DNA of 64,000 nt, from assembly GCF_018987265.1 (NCBI RefSeq), contig NZ_CP076853.1, forward strand, positions 2,976,001-3,040,000. Direction: 5' to 3'. The translations under genes and the position numbers were made by a program. How positions within the stretch are numbered: the stretch's first letter is position 1; each line of letters opens with the position of its first letter. Below the pieces are notes generated by a model. It was not told the origin of the DNA. It did no database searches and worked only from the letters and a program-made list of their open reading frames with translations. This DNA is from Rhizobium sp. WYJ-E13. Lineage in GTDB: Bacteria > Pseudomonadota > Alphaproteobacteria > Rhizobiales > Rhizobiaceae. Below are positions 18,657-27,653 of this stretch, one piece after another.

Positions 18657-19781
18657 ATGGGCACCGTATCGCAGTTGCACGACAATGTGCGCCCTCCGGC
18701 GCACCGCATCGAGACCGAGGAAGAAGCCGTCTCCGCGGCCCGCAAGCTTGCGGCTGCCTTTCGCCGGCAGGCAAACGAGCGCGACATCAACCGCCTCATG
18801 CCCAATGCCGAGCTCGACACGCTCTCGCAATCCGGCCTGACGGCAATCACCGTGCCCCCGGAATATCAGGGACTCGATGTTTCGAACGCCCTGCTCGCCG
18901 AGATCGTCGCCATCATCGCCGAAAGCGACGCCTCGATCGGCAGCGTGCTGGCATCTCACTTCCGCGTGCTGGAAGGGCTGCGCAACCAGCCTTCGGAAGA
19001 GCTGAAGAGCACCCTCTTTGCCCGCGCACTGGACGGCGACCGTTTCGCCGCCACCCGCTTTAGCGATCAGGCAACCCTCGTTGCCGAAGGCTCCGGCTTT
19101 CGCCTGACAGGCCGGTCGGAACAGGCACCAGCCATTCTCTTTTCCGACTGGATCGCCGCGGCAGCGATCGATCCCGGCGGCCGCAGGGTAACGCTCCATC
19201 TTCAGCGTGACAGCGACGAATTGCAGGCGGTGGACGATTGGGACGCCTTCGGCCTGCGCACCAACGGCACGGCAACGCTGATTGCCGGCAAGCTGCATGT
19301 GAATGCCGATACCGTCACCGCCGCCCTATCCGGCGATTACGCCACGGAAAAATCCTTGGGCCTTCTGCTCCAGGCAGCCGTCGGCCTCGGCATAGCCCGT
19401 GCCGCCTTTTCCGATCTGCTTGTCATGGCGAAGGACCCCTCTGCCCTCTCTGGCAAAATCGGCGAGCATGCAATCCGTATCGAAACCGCGACCGGGGCAC
19501 TGGAACAGGCGGGCCGCAAGCTTGATATCGCCCAGGTAAGCCCCGCCGAAGCAGCCATGGCGGAAGCCTGTTTCTCCGCCTCATCCGCCTGCCTTGTCGC
19601 AACCGAGGTGGCGCTGAACACGGCAAATGCTCTCTTCGAACTGGCCCGAGGTGCGACCGGCAGCATAGCGCTCAACCTCGACCGTCACTGGCGCAACGCC
19701 CGTATTCACGACATGGCGATTCACCGCGAGCCACTGCTGAACGCAGCTGGGGCGCATATTCTGAAAATCAGGGAAAACTGA
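18657..19781 (+). CDS. SfnB-like acyl-CoA-dehydrogenase-fold oxidoreductase
   Basis: A 374-aa flavin-dependent enzyme of the acyl-CoA dehydrogenase fold. The N-terminal part, AHRIETEEEAVSAARKLAAAF followed by LSQSGLTAITVPPEYQGLDVS, resembles the SfnB sulfur-acquisition oxidoreductase group (FMNH2-dependent desulfurization relatives). GGAAAGAG lies 7 nt before the ATG. It faces a cysteine-rich Rrf2 regulator gene downstream on the other strand. A role in using organic sulfur is inferred from family only; no transporter for sulfonates is nearby. A dispersed hairpin repeat starts right after the stop. Confidence 0.78.
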   Translation: MGTVSQLHDNVRPPAHRIETEEEAVSAARKLAAAFRRQANERDINRLMPNAELDTLSQSGLTAITVPPEYQGLDVSNALLAEIVAIIAESDASIGSVLASHFRVLEGLRNQPSEELKSTLFARALDGDRFAATRFSDQATLVAEGSGFRLTGRSEQAPAILFSDWIAAAAIDPGGRRVTLHLQRDSDELQAVDDWDAFGLRTNGTATLIAGKLHVNADTVTAALSGDYATEKSLGLLLQAAVGLGIARAAFSDLLVMAKDPSALSGKIGEHAIRIETATGALEQAGRKLDIAQVSPAEAAMAEACFSASSACLVATEVALNTANALFELARGATGSIALNLDRHWRNARIHDMAIHREPLLNAAGAHILKIREN

Positions 19782-19840
19782 AGCAATTCCAGCAGAAGTG
19801 TACAGCGGTTTTGCTGGAATTGCGGAAAACGAAGAGAGCG
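19782..19840. repeat. Dispersed intergenic hairpin repeat, copy B
   Basis: The most symmetric copy: GCAATTCCAGCA (19783-19794) pairs perfectly with TGCTGGAATTGC (19812-19823), a 12-bp stem, followed by GGAAAACGAAGAGAGCGG. It lies between convergent genes and may also act as a terminator. Confidence 0.75.
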
Positions 19841-19842
19841 GA

Positions 19843-20304
19843 TCAGCTCGCGGCAGAAACCGGGAGCTTCTCCTCGACGGTTTCGATACCGCCTCCGGCA
19901 ACGAACTGCTCGAGCGTCATATTGTCGAGAATGGCGGCGATCGCGTCCCGGACTTCGGTCATCGAGCGCCGCACCTGACAGGTCTCGGGATCGGCACAAT
20001 CGTCGCAGGCCTCGTAAGCCGTGCGGCTCGCGCACCGGATCGGCGCAAGCGGCCCATCCAGCGTGCGGATGACGTGACCGATGCGAATCTCCGACGCGGG
20101 CCGCGAGAGCGAATAGCCCCCGCCCGGCCCCTTCTTCGATCGCAGAATGCCGACATTGCGCAATTCCAAGAGGATCGTATCGAGAAACTTCTTCGGGATG
20201 TTGTTGCGCGAGGCGATATCGTTGATGAAGGCGGTTTCGCCCGGCGCCAGCCGAGCCAGATCAACCAGTGCCTTCAATCCGTATTTTCCCTTTTTCGTCA
20301 ACAT
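19843..20304 (-). CDS. Rrf2 family transcriptional regulator, cysteine-rich
   Basis: A 153-aa winged-helix regulator starting MLTKKGKYGLKALVDLARLA; an upstream extension of the frame to 20382 overlaps the promoter dyad and is rejected. The HTH region is FINDIASRNNIPKKFLDTIL, and the wing is SKKGPGGGYSLSRP. Four cysteines cluster at about residues 91, 100, 103 and 109. The spacing differs from the IscR three-cysteine set, so an iron-sulfur or thiol sensor is possible but unproven. Its convergent neighbour is the SfnB-like enzyme, which would fit a CymR-like sulfur regulator (inference). Confidence 0.88.
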   Translation of the reverse strand: MLTKKGKYGLKALVDLARLAPGETAFINDIASRNNIPKKFLDTILLELRNVGILRSKKGPGGGYSLSRPASEIRIGHVIRTLDGPLAPIRCASRTAYEACDDCADPETCQVRRSMTEVRDAIAAILDNMTLEQFVAGGGIETVEEKLPVSAAS

Positions 20305-20379
20305 TTGGGTCGCCCTGCACTTTGCGGCATTATGCTTTTGTAATAGCAGGCAAATAGAGTCAAAACCATGAAGAGACAA

Positions 20380-20409
20380 CAAAATAACCCGTTTTTATAG
20401 GTTATTTTG
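20380..20409. promoter_or_regulatory. Inverted repeat upstream of rrf2 gene
   Basis: CAAAATAACC (20380-20389), 10-nt spacer CGTTTTTATA, GGTTATTTTG (20400-20409): perfect 10-bp arms, 76 bp before the Rrf2 start codon. It could be the Rrf2 operator or a terminator for the upstream SDR gene. There is no T tail on the minus strand, which favours an operator. Confidence 0.5.
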
Positions 20410-20508
20410 GCGATTTATGTTGCCGCAAAACCGCTCTTCCGAAGTCTTCTGAAGTTTAATGCCGGTCCCCACACCAACAGGCTGATGCGGGACCGGAAAT
20501 CGCGGGAG

Positions 20509-21297
20509 CTAGACTGTTTTCAGCATGCCGCCATCGACGAAATAGGTAGAACCGATGCTATAGCTCGACCGGTCGGAGCAGAGGAAGACGAAGAAGTTTG
20601 CGAGCTCCTCCGGCGTGCCGAAACGCTTGGATGAGGCATGTTCATCTGCCACGCTCTGCAGGTAACCCTCCCAGTCACCGCCAGTCTCGGCCGTCAGTTG
20701 CTTGGCAGTCTTGATCCAGTCGGGTGTCAGGATGAGGCCGGCATTGACGCAATTGACGCGAATCTTGTCCTTCACGAGCTCAGTGGACAGCGTCTTGGAA
20801 AACATCATGAGCGCCGCCTTTGTGACATTGTAGATCGGCTCGTACCACAGCGGCTGCACTGCGCAAATCGAGGCATTGTGAAGGATTACCCCGCCGCCGC
20901 GCTTCTTCATCTGCGGCGCAATTCCGCGGGCAAGGCGCACCGCGGCCATCACATGCAGATCAAAATACGCCTGCCACTTCTCGTCGGGCGCTTCCATGAC
21001 AGTCTCGTTTGAGCCGGTGCCGGCATTGTTGATGAGAATATCCGCTCCACCACGGTCGGCTGCCGCCGCGATGATCGCCTCCGTACCTTCGATAGTCGCC
21101 ACATCGCTTTCGACCGCAATGGCACTGACGCCGTATTTTTCAGCGATGCGCACGGCTTCGGCATCCAGCCGCTCGCGTCCACGCGCAGACAAAATGAGGT
21201 TGGCGCCCTCGGCCGCCAGCCCTTCGGCGATCGCCAGCCCGATGCCGACGGAACCGCCGGTGATGACCGCAGTCTTTCCCTTCAATCCCAGATCCAT
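20509..21297 (-). CDS. Short-chain dehydrogenase/reductase
   Basis: An NAD(P)-dependent SDR of 262 aa, starting MDLGLKGKTAVITGG behind GGGAGG. The frame is open to 21435, but the ribosome site fixes the shorter start. Motifs are TGGSVGIG (residues 12-19), NNAGTG, catalytic Ser in LHNASICA and YNVTK. The C-terminus GSTYFVDGGMLKTV is classical. It is divergent from the hydroxypyruvate-isomerase-like gene across 165 bp containing a TGCGA-N4-TCGCA dyad, so it probably belongs to the LacI-controlled sugar cluster and oxidises or reduces a sugar-derived intermediate. Confidence 0.9.
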   Translation of the reverse strand: MDLGLKGKTAVITGGSVGIGLAIAEGLAAEGANLILSARGRERLDAEAVRIAEKYGVSAIAVESDVATIEGTEAIIAAAADRGGADILINNAGTGSNETVMEAPDEKWQAYFDLHVMAAVRLARGIAPQMKKRGGGVILHNASICAVQPLWYEPIYNVTKAALMMFSKTLSTELVKDKIRVNCVNAGLILTPDWIKTAKQLTAETGGDWEGYLQSVADEHASSKRFGTPEELANFFVFLCSDRSSYSIGSTYFVDGGMLKTV

Positions 21298-21420
21298 GAA
21301 ATCCTCCCGAATGCGGCCGGCAGCTCCGGCCGATCCGTCAACTCTTCCGGCATTGGTTCTGCCCGTCAAGCCGTGACGGAAAATCATCGGCGTCAGAACC
21401 CGATCCCTCTTGCCGCAAGC

Positions 21421-21434
21421 TGCGATCTGTCGCA
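21421..21434. promoter_or_regulatory. Candidate LacI operator TGCGA-N4-TCGCA
   Basis: Perfect dyad TGCGATCTGTCGCA, 29 bp before the start of the TIM-barrel gene and in the promoter shared with the divergent SDR. It has the same layout as the dyad at 23387-23400 beside lacI. Function inferred. Confidence 0.45.
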
Positions 21435-21462
21435 TGCCTGCAGGCGTGGCGGAGGAATTTTC

Positions 21463-22230
21463 ATGCGACTTTATTCAGCTTGCATCGAATGGCTGTTTGC
21501 CGAAGAAGGCGATCATTTCGCTGATCGCATCCGCCGCGCCCATGCCGCCGGTCTCGAGGCGATCGAATTCTGGCGCTGGACGGACAAGGATCTCGACGCG
21601 ATCGAAGCTGCATTGAAGGAAACCGGCCTCAAGGTAACGAGCCTTGTCGCCGAGCCGATGATTGCGCTCACCAACGCCGCCAATCGCGAGACCTGGCTGA
21701 AAGGCCTTGCCGATTCCGTTGCCGTCGCAAAACGCCTCGGCGCGCCTGTCCTGATCGCGCAGGCCGGCGACGATCTTGCAGGCTTCACGCGGGATGAACA
21801 GCGCAAGGCGCTCACCGAAACGCTGCGGGCCGGCGCCGATATCCTTGATGGCAGTGGCGTGCGCCTCGGCGTCGAGCCGCTCAACATCCGCATCGACCAT
21901 ATCGGCTATTTTCTCGATTCCACCAGCGAGGGGCTGGATATCGTCGATGAAATCGCCCGGCCGGAAATCGGCATCGTCTATGATATCTATCATTCCGCCG
22001 TGATGGACGAGCGCTCGGAAGACGTTCTGGCCGGCCGTGTCGACCGCGTCTTCCACGTCCATGTCGCCGACCATCCCGGTCGCAATGAACCCGGTACCGG
22101 CACCATCGATCTCGCCGACCGCCTCAACTGGATCTTCACTGCCGGCTACACCGGAGCTGTCGGTCTTGAATACAGGCCGACAGCATCGGATGCCGATGCG
22201 CTAAAAGCGGCAATTGCGACCTTGGGCTGA
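21463..22230 (+). CDS. Hydroxypyruvate isomerase family TIM-barrel protein
   Basis: A 255-aa xylose-isomerase-like TIM barrel starting MRLYSACIEWLF behind GGAGG. Metal/active-site strands are visible: GVEPLNIRIDH (Glu), IVYDIYHSAVMD (Asp, His), VHVADHPGRNEPGTG (His) and the terminal LEYRP Glu. This pattern is that of Hyi/OtnI isomerases. It is a distant paralogue of the protein at 31656, which has the matching PGRNEPGTG segment. Sugar-acid or keto-sugar isomerisation in the cytoplasm is likely; the exact substrate is not. Confidence 0.85.
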   Translation: MRLYSACIEWLFAEEGDHFADRIRRAHAAGLEAIEFWRWTDKDLDAIEAALKETGLKVTSLVAEPMIALTNAANRETWLKGLADSVAVAKRLGAPVLIAQAGDDLAGFTRDEQRKALTETLRAGADILDGSGVRLGVEPLNIRIDHIGYFLDSTSEGLDIVDEIARPEIGIVYDIYHSAVMDERSEDVLAGRVDRVFHVHVADHPGRNEPGTGTIDLADRLNWIFTAGYTGAVGLEYRPTASDADALKAAIATLG

Positions 22231-22241
22231 CGCTCAGTATT

Positions 22242-22258
22242 CTGCCGTCCTCCGGCAG
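22242..22258. terminator. Short hairpin between convergent genes
   Basis: CTGCCG (22242-22247) pairs with CGGCAG (22253-22258) around a 5-nt loop, in the 39-bp gap between the TIM-barrel gene and lacI. A weak bidirectional terminator is plausible. Confidence 0.45.
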
Positions 22259-22269
22259 CATCAGCCCGA

Positions 22270-23325
22270 TCACGTTACAAGAGCGCTGTGCTGGTCGGTT
22301 TCCGATCCAGGCCTTGCGTGATCGGCAGCTGCCACCACCTTGCACGGACCGGCCGAACGGCGCACGACGATGCGTGACGCGATCATCACGCGTCGGGCAG
22401 GCATGCCGGGCAAGCGCGGATTTTCGATACGTTCGAGGAGCAGTCGGAGGCCGACAGCCCCGCCTTCCTGTCCTTCCATCTTCACTGTCGTCAGCGGCGG
22501 AGAAATCTGCGTAGCCGGCGAGAAATCACCGAAACCGACGACCGAAACATCGTCGGGAATACGATAACCCTGCCCCAGCAGCTCGGAAACCACCGTCAGC
22601 GCCAGTCCGTCATGAGCGCAAAAGAAGGCCGTCGGATGGATGCCTTTTGCTTTGAGGTCCCGGAAGACTTCGCCGAAGCCGATCTGCTCATCGAACCGCA
22701 ACACATGCAGCGAAACGTCCTCGTGGCGTTCGGCAATCTCGCGCGCGCCATAAAAGCGTTCACGACGGCCACGGAAGCCAGGCGTGCCGTTGACATAGGC
22801 GATCGATCGGTGCCCGAGCTCGATAAGGTATTGCAGGACCGCCTGTCCCGCCTCATGGTCAGTCCCGGTAACCTGATCGGCCTGTTCCAGCGGATCGACC
22901 CAACCAAAGCGCACGATGGGAACTCCGGTGGCCGTTGCCGCCATGATCGCTTCCCGATCATGCGGTCCGACGAGCAGCAGACCTGCGCAGGAGCGCCCCA
23001 GCTCTTCCAACTGATCGGCACTATGGGTCCAGCGGATGCGCAGGGCCATGCCCAGCCGATGGGCCTCGCGCTGCACACCATTCTGGATCTGCATGTAGAG
23101 TTCACTGTTGACGGCATCGAGATCATGGAAGACGACGGCGATATCGTTCGTCTGCGATTGGCCGACAGGACGCGTATAGCCCAGCCGCTCGGCCGTCGCG
23201 CGGATCAGCGCGCGCGTCTCCTCACTGACGCCGCTCTTGCCTGCCAGCGAGCGCGAGACCGCATATTTCGAGAGGCCGACCTCCCGCGCAATCGTCTGTA
23301 AGGTGACTCGCCCCCTGCTTCCCAC
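22270..23325 (-). CDS. LacI family transcriptional regulator
   Basis: A 351-aa sugar-responsive regulator with a GTG start (GTGGGAAGC) preceded by GAGG at good spacing. The HTH reads VTLQTIAREVGLSKYAVSRSL, the hinge is ALIRATAERLGYTRPVG, and a periplasmic-binding-protein-like effector domain follows (VGPHDREAIMA, CAHDGLALTVVSELL). The C-terminus is unusually long beyond RRVMIASRIVVRRSAG. It is divergent from the ABC/glycosidase operon starting at 23511 and probably represses it and the Hyi/SDR pair until the imported sugar appears. Confidence 0.92.
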   Translation of the reverse strand: MGSRGRVTLQTIAREVGLSKYAVSRSLAGKSGVSEETRALIRATAERLGYTRPVGQSQTNDIAVVFHDLDAVNSELYMQIQNGVQREAHRLGMALRIRWTHSADQLEELGRSCAGLLLVGPHDREAIMAATATGVPIVRFGWVDPLEQADQVTGTDHEAGQAVLQYLIELGHRSIAYVNGTPGFRGRRERFYGAREIAERHEDVSLHVLRFDEQIGFGEVFRDLKAKGIHPTAFFCAHDGLALTVVSELLGQGYRIPDDVSVVGFGDFSPATQISPPLTTVKMEGQEGGAVGLRLLLERIENPRLPGMPARRVMIASRIVVRRSAGPCKVVAAADHARPGSETDQHSALVT

Positions 23326-23386
23326 TCTACACCTCGATTTCCCGTCCGGCTTTCGGAGCGCTTCGCTACACCTTCCCTACCGGAAT

Positions 23387-23400
23387 TGCAAATTCTTGCA
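23387..23400. promoter_or_regulatory. Candidate LacI operator TGCAA-N4-TTGCA
   Basis: Perfect dyad TGCAAATTCTTGCA in the 185-bp divergent promoter between lacI and the binding-protein gene. It matches the layout of the site at 21421. The rest of this gap is AT-rich (TAACAAAACATAACG) and must hold both promoters. Confidence 0.5.
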
Positions 23401-23510
23401 CTAACAAAACATAACGCTTTACCTAACAATATCCAAATGTATTCTTTCTGTTATCCCATCCTGACGCCAAAAATAACGATAAGGGCTGGGAATTTTTGGA
23501 GGAGAACCCA

Positions 23511-25436
23511 ATGATCAAGCTGAAACGTCGTGCGTTTCTGGCCGGGACTTCGGCCGTTCTGATCCTGCCGGCCCTGCCGGTTTTTGCCGCCGACCTCAAG
23601 GAAGCGGATATTCTGAAGGAGAAGGTTTCAAGCGGCGCGCTGCCGGCCCTGAAGGACCGGCTGCCGGAAAATCCGCTCGTTGTCAAACCGGTTGAAAGCG
23701 TCGGCAAATATGGCGGCGACTGGAATATGGCGCTCGTCGGCGGCGGTTCGCTGTCGATGCTCTTCCGCTATCAGGCCTATGAGCCCCTGCTGCGCTACAC
23801 GCCCGACTGGTCCGGCGTGACGCTCAACGTCGCCGAAGCCTTCGATGGCAATGCGGATTCCACCGAATACACCATCCGCCTGCGCAAGGGCATGAAGTGG
23901 TCGGACGGCCAACCCTATACCACCGCGGACGTGAAATTCTGGTACGATACCATCCTGACCGACAAGCGCGTTGCCGTGAACGGCCAAGGTCACTGGAAAA
24001 CTGCCGGCAAGCCGGCCAAGCTCGAAATCGTCGACGAACAGACGTTTAAAGTTATCTTCGCAAAACCTAACGGTATGTTCCCGCTTCAAGTCGCCTGGTC
24101 CAACAGCGACCACACGACCCGCTGCCCCAAACATTACCTCGAGCAGTTCCATATCGACTATAACCCGAAGGCCGACGAGCTTGCCAGGGAACGCGGTTTC
24201 GAAACTTGGATCGCCGCCTTCCAGTCCGCCTCCGGCTTCCAGGACGACAATGCCTTCTTCCTGAACTCCTCGAAGAAGCCCTGCCTGCATGCCTGGATGT
24301 TCACGACAGCGCCCGGCGAGAATACCGAACGCGCTATTGCCGAACGCAACCCCTTCTACTGGAAGGTGGATACGGAGGGTAACCAGCTCCCCTACATGGA
24401 CCGCATCGTCTATCAGATGGTCGCCGATCCGCAGGTGCTGCTCCTGAAGGCCATGCAGGGCGAAATCGACCTGATGGACCAGTATATCGCCACGCCGAAC
24501 AACAAGTCGGTGCTCTACGATGCGCGCGAACAGGGCAAGTATGATTTCTACACGCTGACTTCGACCGAAGCCAATGTGATGAATTTCGTCTTCAACCTGA
24601 ACCACAATGACGAGACCAAGCGCCAGCTCTTCCGCAACAAGGATTTCCGCGCAGCACTCTCCATGGCGCTCGATCGCCAGTCGCTGATCGATGCCGTGCT
24701 CGTCGGCCAGGGTGCGCCTGCCCAGCCTTCGATCAAACAGACCGATCCGCTCTACAACGAGCAACTCGCCACACAGTTCACGGGCTACGATGTCGACAAG
24801 GCGAATGCCATGCTCGATACGCTGATCCCGAAACGCGACGACCAGAACTTCCGTCTCGACGAGAAGGGCCGCCGCCTGACGGTGATCTTCGAGATCGACC
24901 AGGCGCGCGCCGTCTTCCTCGATCTGTTCCAACTCGTCATCCCGATGTTCCAGGCGGTCGGCATCGATGCGCAGATGCGCACTATGGACCGTTCGCTTTG
25001 GGAAACCCGCGTCCGCCAGGGCCGCGATTTCGATGCGACGGCCCACCAGTTCGGTGCGAATGGCGGCGTCGCTGCGATGCTCGACCCGCGCTACTACGTG
25101 CCGACGGATTCGAATGCCATGTACGCTCCGGCCTGGCAGCTTTGGTATCTCGACCGCAACAATGCCAATGCGGAAGAACCGCCGGAAGAAACGAAGAAGC
25201 AGCTCGAACTCTACGACAAGCTGAAATCGACCTCCGACCCGGCGGGTCAGCAGGAGATCATGAAACAGATCCTGCAGGGTGCTGCCGACAACTTCTATGT
25301 CTTCGGCATTTCCCTGCCGCCGGATGGCTACGGCATCGTCAAGAACAACATGAAGAACATCACCAAGACCATGCCGAATTCCTTCGGCTGGCCGACACCC
25401 GCGCCCACCATGCCGGAGCAGTTCTACAAGGTCTGA
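23511..25436 (+). CDS. Family-5 ABC transporter substrate-binding protein (oligosaccharide-type)
   Basis: Periplasmic receptor of 641 aa. The start MIKLKRRAFLAGTSAVL follows GGAGGAGAA and opens with a twin-arginine-like signal (KRRAFLAG) cleaved near VFAAD. It has the SBP_bac_5 fold: LRKGMKWSDGQPYTTADV near residue 130 and FRAALSMALDRQSLIDAV near 385. The LPENPLVV...GKYGGDW opening and large size resemble AgpA-type proteins, which carry oligosaccharides rather than peptides (family knowledge). It is first in an operon with two glycosidases, which supports a carbohydrate ligand. A strong hairpin follows the stop. Confidence 0.92.
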   Translation: MIKLKRRAFLAGTSAVLILPALPVFAADLKEADILKEKVSSGALPALKDRLPENPLVVKPVESVGKYGGDWNMALVGGGSLSMLFRYQAYEPLLRYTPDWSGVTLNVAEAFDGNADSTEYTIRLRKGMKWSDGQPYTTADVKFWYDTILTDKRVAVNGQGHWKTAGKPAKLEIVDEQTFKVIFAKPNGMFPLQVAWSNSDHTTRCPKHYLEQFHIDYNPKADELARERGFETWIAAFQSASGFQDDNAFFLNSSKKPCLHAWMFTTAPGENTERAIAERNPFYWKVDTEGNQLPYMDRIVYQMVADPQVLLLKAMQGEIDLMDQYIATPNNKSVLYDAREQGKYDFYTLTSTEANVMNFVFNLNHNDETKRQLFRNKDFRAALSMALDRQSLIDAVLVGQGAPAQPSIKQTDPLYNEQLATQFTGYDVDKANAMLDTLIPKRDDQNFRLDEKGRRLTVIFEIDQARAVFLDLFQLVIPMFQAVGIDAQMRTMDRSLWETRVRQGRDFDATAHQFGANGGVAAMLDPRYYVPTDSNAMYAPAWQLWYLDRNNANAEEPPEETKKQLELYDKLKSTSDPAGQQEIMKQILQGAADNFYVFGISLPPDGYGIVKNNMKNITKTMPNSFGWPTPAPTMPEQFYKV

Positions 25437-25463
25437 CGGCCTAAAACAGCTTGATGCATTGCA

Positions 25464-25488
25464 GGCGCCGGCCCCGCTGGCCGGCGCC
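25464..25488 (+). other. Intercistronic GC hairpin after binding-protein gene
   Basis: GGCGCCGGCC (25464-25473) pairs perfectly with GGCCGGCGCC (25479-25488) around CCGCT. It has no T run, so it probably protects the upstream mRNA end and lowers downstream expression. Confidence 0.6.
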
Positions 25489-25514
25489 GCGGCCCCTCCT
25501 TTGCCGATGATTGG

Positions 25515-27632
25515 ATGAAGACGATGCTCGACGCCAGAAGACAGAATACCGACACCCTGCGAACGCCCGACTGGTTCAAGACCGCAACGCGCTGGACCCA
25601 GCTCACCTTCGTGGAGGACGACCCGGAGAAATATGATCCGGCCTTCTGGGTCGACGTCTTCAAGCGCACGAAATCGAATGCGGTCTGCCTCAGCGCCGGC
25701 GGCTATATCGCCTATTATCCGAGCGAAGTGCCCTATCACTACGTAAGCAAATATCTGGGTGATAAGGATATTTTCGGCGCGCTCGTCGATGCCGCCCGCA
25801 AGCTCGACATGCATGTCATGGCCCGCGTCGACCCGCATGCGATCCATGACGATGCCGCCAAGGCTCATCCCGAATGGGTGATGATCAATGCCGACGGCAC
25901 GCCGCGCCGCCACTGGGCCTATCCGGATGTCTGGGTCACCAATGCCTATGGCGATTATAACACCGTCTTCATGCCGGAAGTGGTCAAGGAGATCGTCCGC
26001 AAATACGATATCGACGCCGTCTTCGCCAATCGCTGGCAGGGCCATGGCGTCGATTACAGCGAAGACAGCGCCCGCCGCTTCAAGAATATGTTCGGCCACA
26101 CCCTGCCGAAGAAGCCCGATGCCGAGGATCCGGCATGGCAGGCCTGGGTGCAATGGCGCCGCCGCGTTCTGACCGACATGATCGCCCAGTGGGACCAAGC
26201 GGTTAAAGCGATCCGTCCGCACGCGAGTTTCATCCCGAATATGGGCGGCGCCTCGCTGATGGAATTCGACCTCTCGGTCATCGCCAAACACTGCCCCTTT
26301 CTCGTCGTCGACCATCAGGGCCGCAAAGGCCTCGAGCTCGGCTGGTCCGCCGGCCGCAACGGCAAGCGCATCCGCGCCACCTTCCCCGATCGGCCTGTCG
26401 TCCTCATCACCTCGATCGGTCCTGAGGAGGAATATCGCTGGAAGGATGCTGTCACCTCGGGCGAAGAGATGCAGCTCTGGATCAACGATGGCACGGCCCA
26501 TGGCCTCTATGCCTGGTTTACCAAGTTCAACGGCGTCGTGCCCGACAAGCGCTGGGTGGAACCAGTCGCCGAGGCCTTTGCGTTGCAGGCAGCCGTCGAG
26601 CCGGTGCTCGAAAGCATGCATCCGACGGCCGAAATCGCTGTCATCGATCCCTCAACCACGCTCCGCCACTGGGCGCCGGAAGAGCGACACAGCGCCGAGA
26701 AGCATGATCTCGGCTTCTACCATGCCCTCGTCGAAGCCCGCTTGCCCTTCGAGCTTGTCTCCGATCAGGTTCTGACGAAGGAAAATCTCGACCGCTTCAA
26801 GCTGATCATTCTCGCCAACGCTTCCTGCCTTTCGGATGCTCAAAACGAGGCGATCCGCGCCTATGTGGAGCGCGGCGGCAGCGTCATCGCCTCCTATGAA
26901 ACCTCGCTTCGCGACGAGTTCGGCAAGAAGCGTAGCGAGTTCGGCCTCTCCGACGTGCTGGGCGCCAAATTCGTCTCCGGCCCGCGCGGCATCGTCAAGA
27001 ACACCTATGTAGCGCTGTCGGGCGATCATCCCATCAATCAGGGCTATGACGGTGCCGAACGCATCATCGGCGGAACACGCCTCATCCATGCCAACCCGAC
27101 CGGCAATGCGACGACGCCTTTCCTCTACGTGCCCGATTTCCCGGATCTGCCGATGGAAGAAGTCTATCCGCGCAAGGCTCCGGAAGGCGCCGGCGTTATC
27201 GCCCGTGAAACCGGCAAGGGCGGCCGCACGGTCTATATCCCCTGGAACATCGGCGAAATCTTCTGGGAAGTCTTCGCCGTCGACCATGGAAGGTTGATTG
27301 CCAATGCGGTGCGCTGGGCGCTGGGCAAGAACTCGCGCGTCACCGTCGAAGGTCCTGGCGTCATCGACATAGCGCTGCGCGAAAATGCCGAAGGCATCGC
27401 ACTCAGCCTCTTCAACCTCACCAATCCGATGATGATGAAGGGGCCGATACGCGAAAATTACCCTCTGGCGGCTCAGACGGTTTCAGTGGAAATTCCTCAG
27501 GGCCAGTCGGTAGCCAAGGCTTGGCTGACGGTGTCCGACCGCGCCGCAGACTTCAGCGTCAAGGATGGTCGTGCACTGGTGGAGGTGCCGGGCATTGAAC
27601 GGCTGGAGGTGTTGCACCTCACCTGGAAATGA
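25515..27632 (+). CDS. GHL6-type putative glycoside hydrolase with GH42-like C-terminal domains
   Basis: A 705-aa cytoplasmic protein; no signal peptide is seen. The N-terminal TIM barrel (residues about 20-370) has TFVEDDPEKYDPAFWVDVF, VMARVDPHAIHDDAAKAHPEW and VDAVFANRW-like DAVFANRWQGHG, typical of the hypothetical glycosyl hydrolase 6 group. Residues about 395-600 resemble the class-I glutamine-amidotransferase-like domain of GH42 enzymes (ELVSDQVLTKENLDRFKLII, YVERGGSVIASYETS), and a small beta domain ends the protein. Catalytic residues are not assigned. It lies between the binding protein and the permeases. An ATG at 25524 is an alternative start. Confidence 0.75.
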   Translation: MKTMLDARRQNTDTLRTPDWFKTATRWTQLTFVEDDPEKYDPAFWVDVFKRTKSNAVCLSAGGYIAYYPSEVPYHYVSKYLGDKDIFGALVDAARKLDMHVMARVDPHAIHDDAAKAHPEWVMINADGTPRRHWAYPDVWVTNAYGDYNTVFMPEVVKEIVRKYDIDAVFANRWQGHGVDYSEDSARRFKNMFGHTLPKKPDAEDPAWQAWVQWRRRVLTDMIAQWDQAVKAIRPHASFIPNMGGASLMEFDLSVIAKHCPFLVVDHQGRKGLELGWSAGRNGKRIRATFPDRPVVLITSIGPEEEYRWKDAVTSGEEMQLWINDGTAHGLYAWFTKFNGVVPDKRWVEPVAEAFALQAAVEPVLESMHPTAEIAVIDPSTTLRHWAPEERHSAEKHDLGFYHALVEARLPFELVSDQVLTKENLDRFKLIILANASCLSDAQNEAIRAYVERGGSVIASYETSLRDEFGKKRSEFGLSDVLGAKFVSGPRGIVKNTYVALSGDHPINQGYDGAERIIGGTRLIHANPTGNATTPFLYVPDFPDLPMEEVYPRKAPEGAGVIARETGKGGRTVYIPWNIGEIFWEVFAVDHGRLIANAVRWALGKNSRVTVEGPGVIDIALRENAEGIALSLFNLTNPMMMKGPIRENYPLAAQTVSVEIPQGQSVAKAWLTVSDRAADFSVKDGRALVEVPGIERLEVLHLTWK

Positions 27633-27653
27633 GGTGGACGAGCCCAAGAGGAA

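Noticed and set aside
22242..22258. Hairpin considered as part of the dispersed repeat family
   Set aside because: Arms CTGCCG/CGGCAG share no sequence with the GCAATTCC/GGAATTGC arms.
23628..26621. 997-codon open frame on the minus strand opposite the binding protein and GHL6 genes
   Set aside because: It is a GC-skew shadow: composition is His/Asp/Gly/Arg-rich without family motifs, and the plus-strand frames have clear domains, ribosome sites and operon order.
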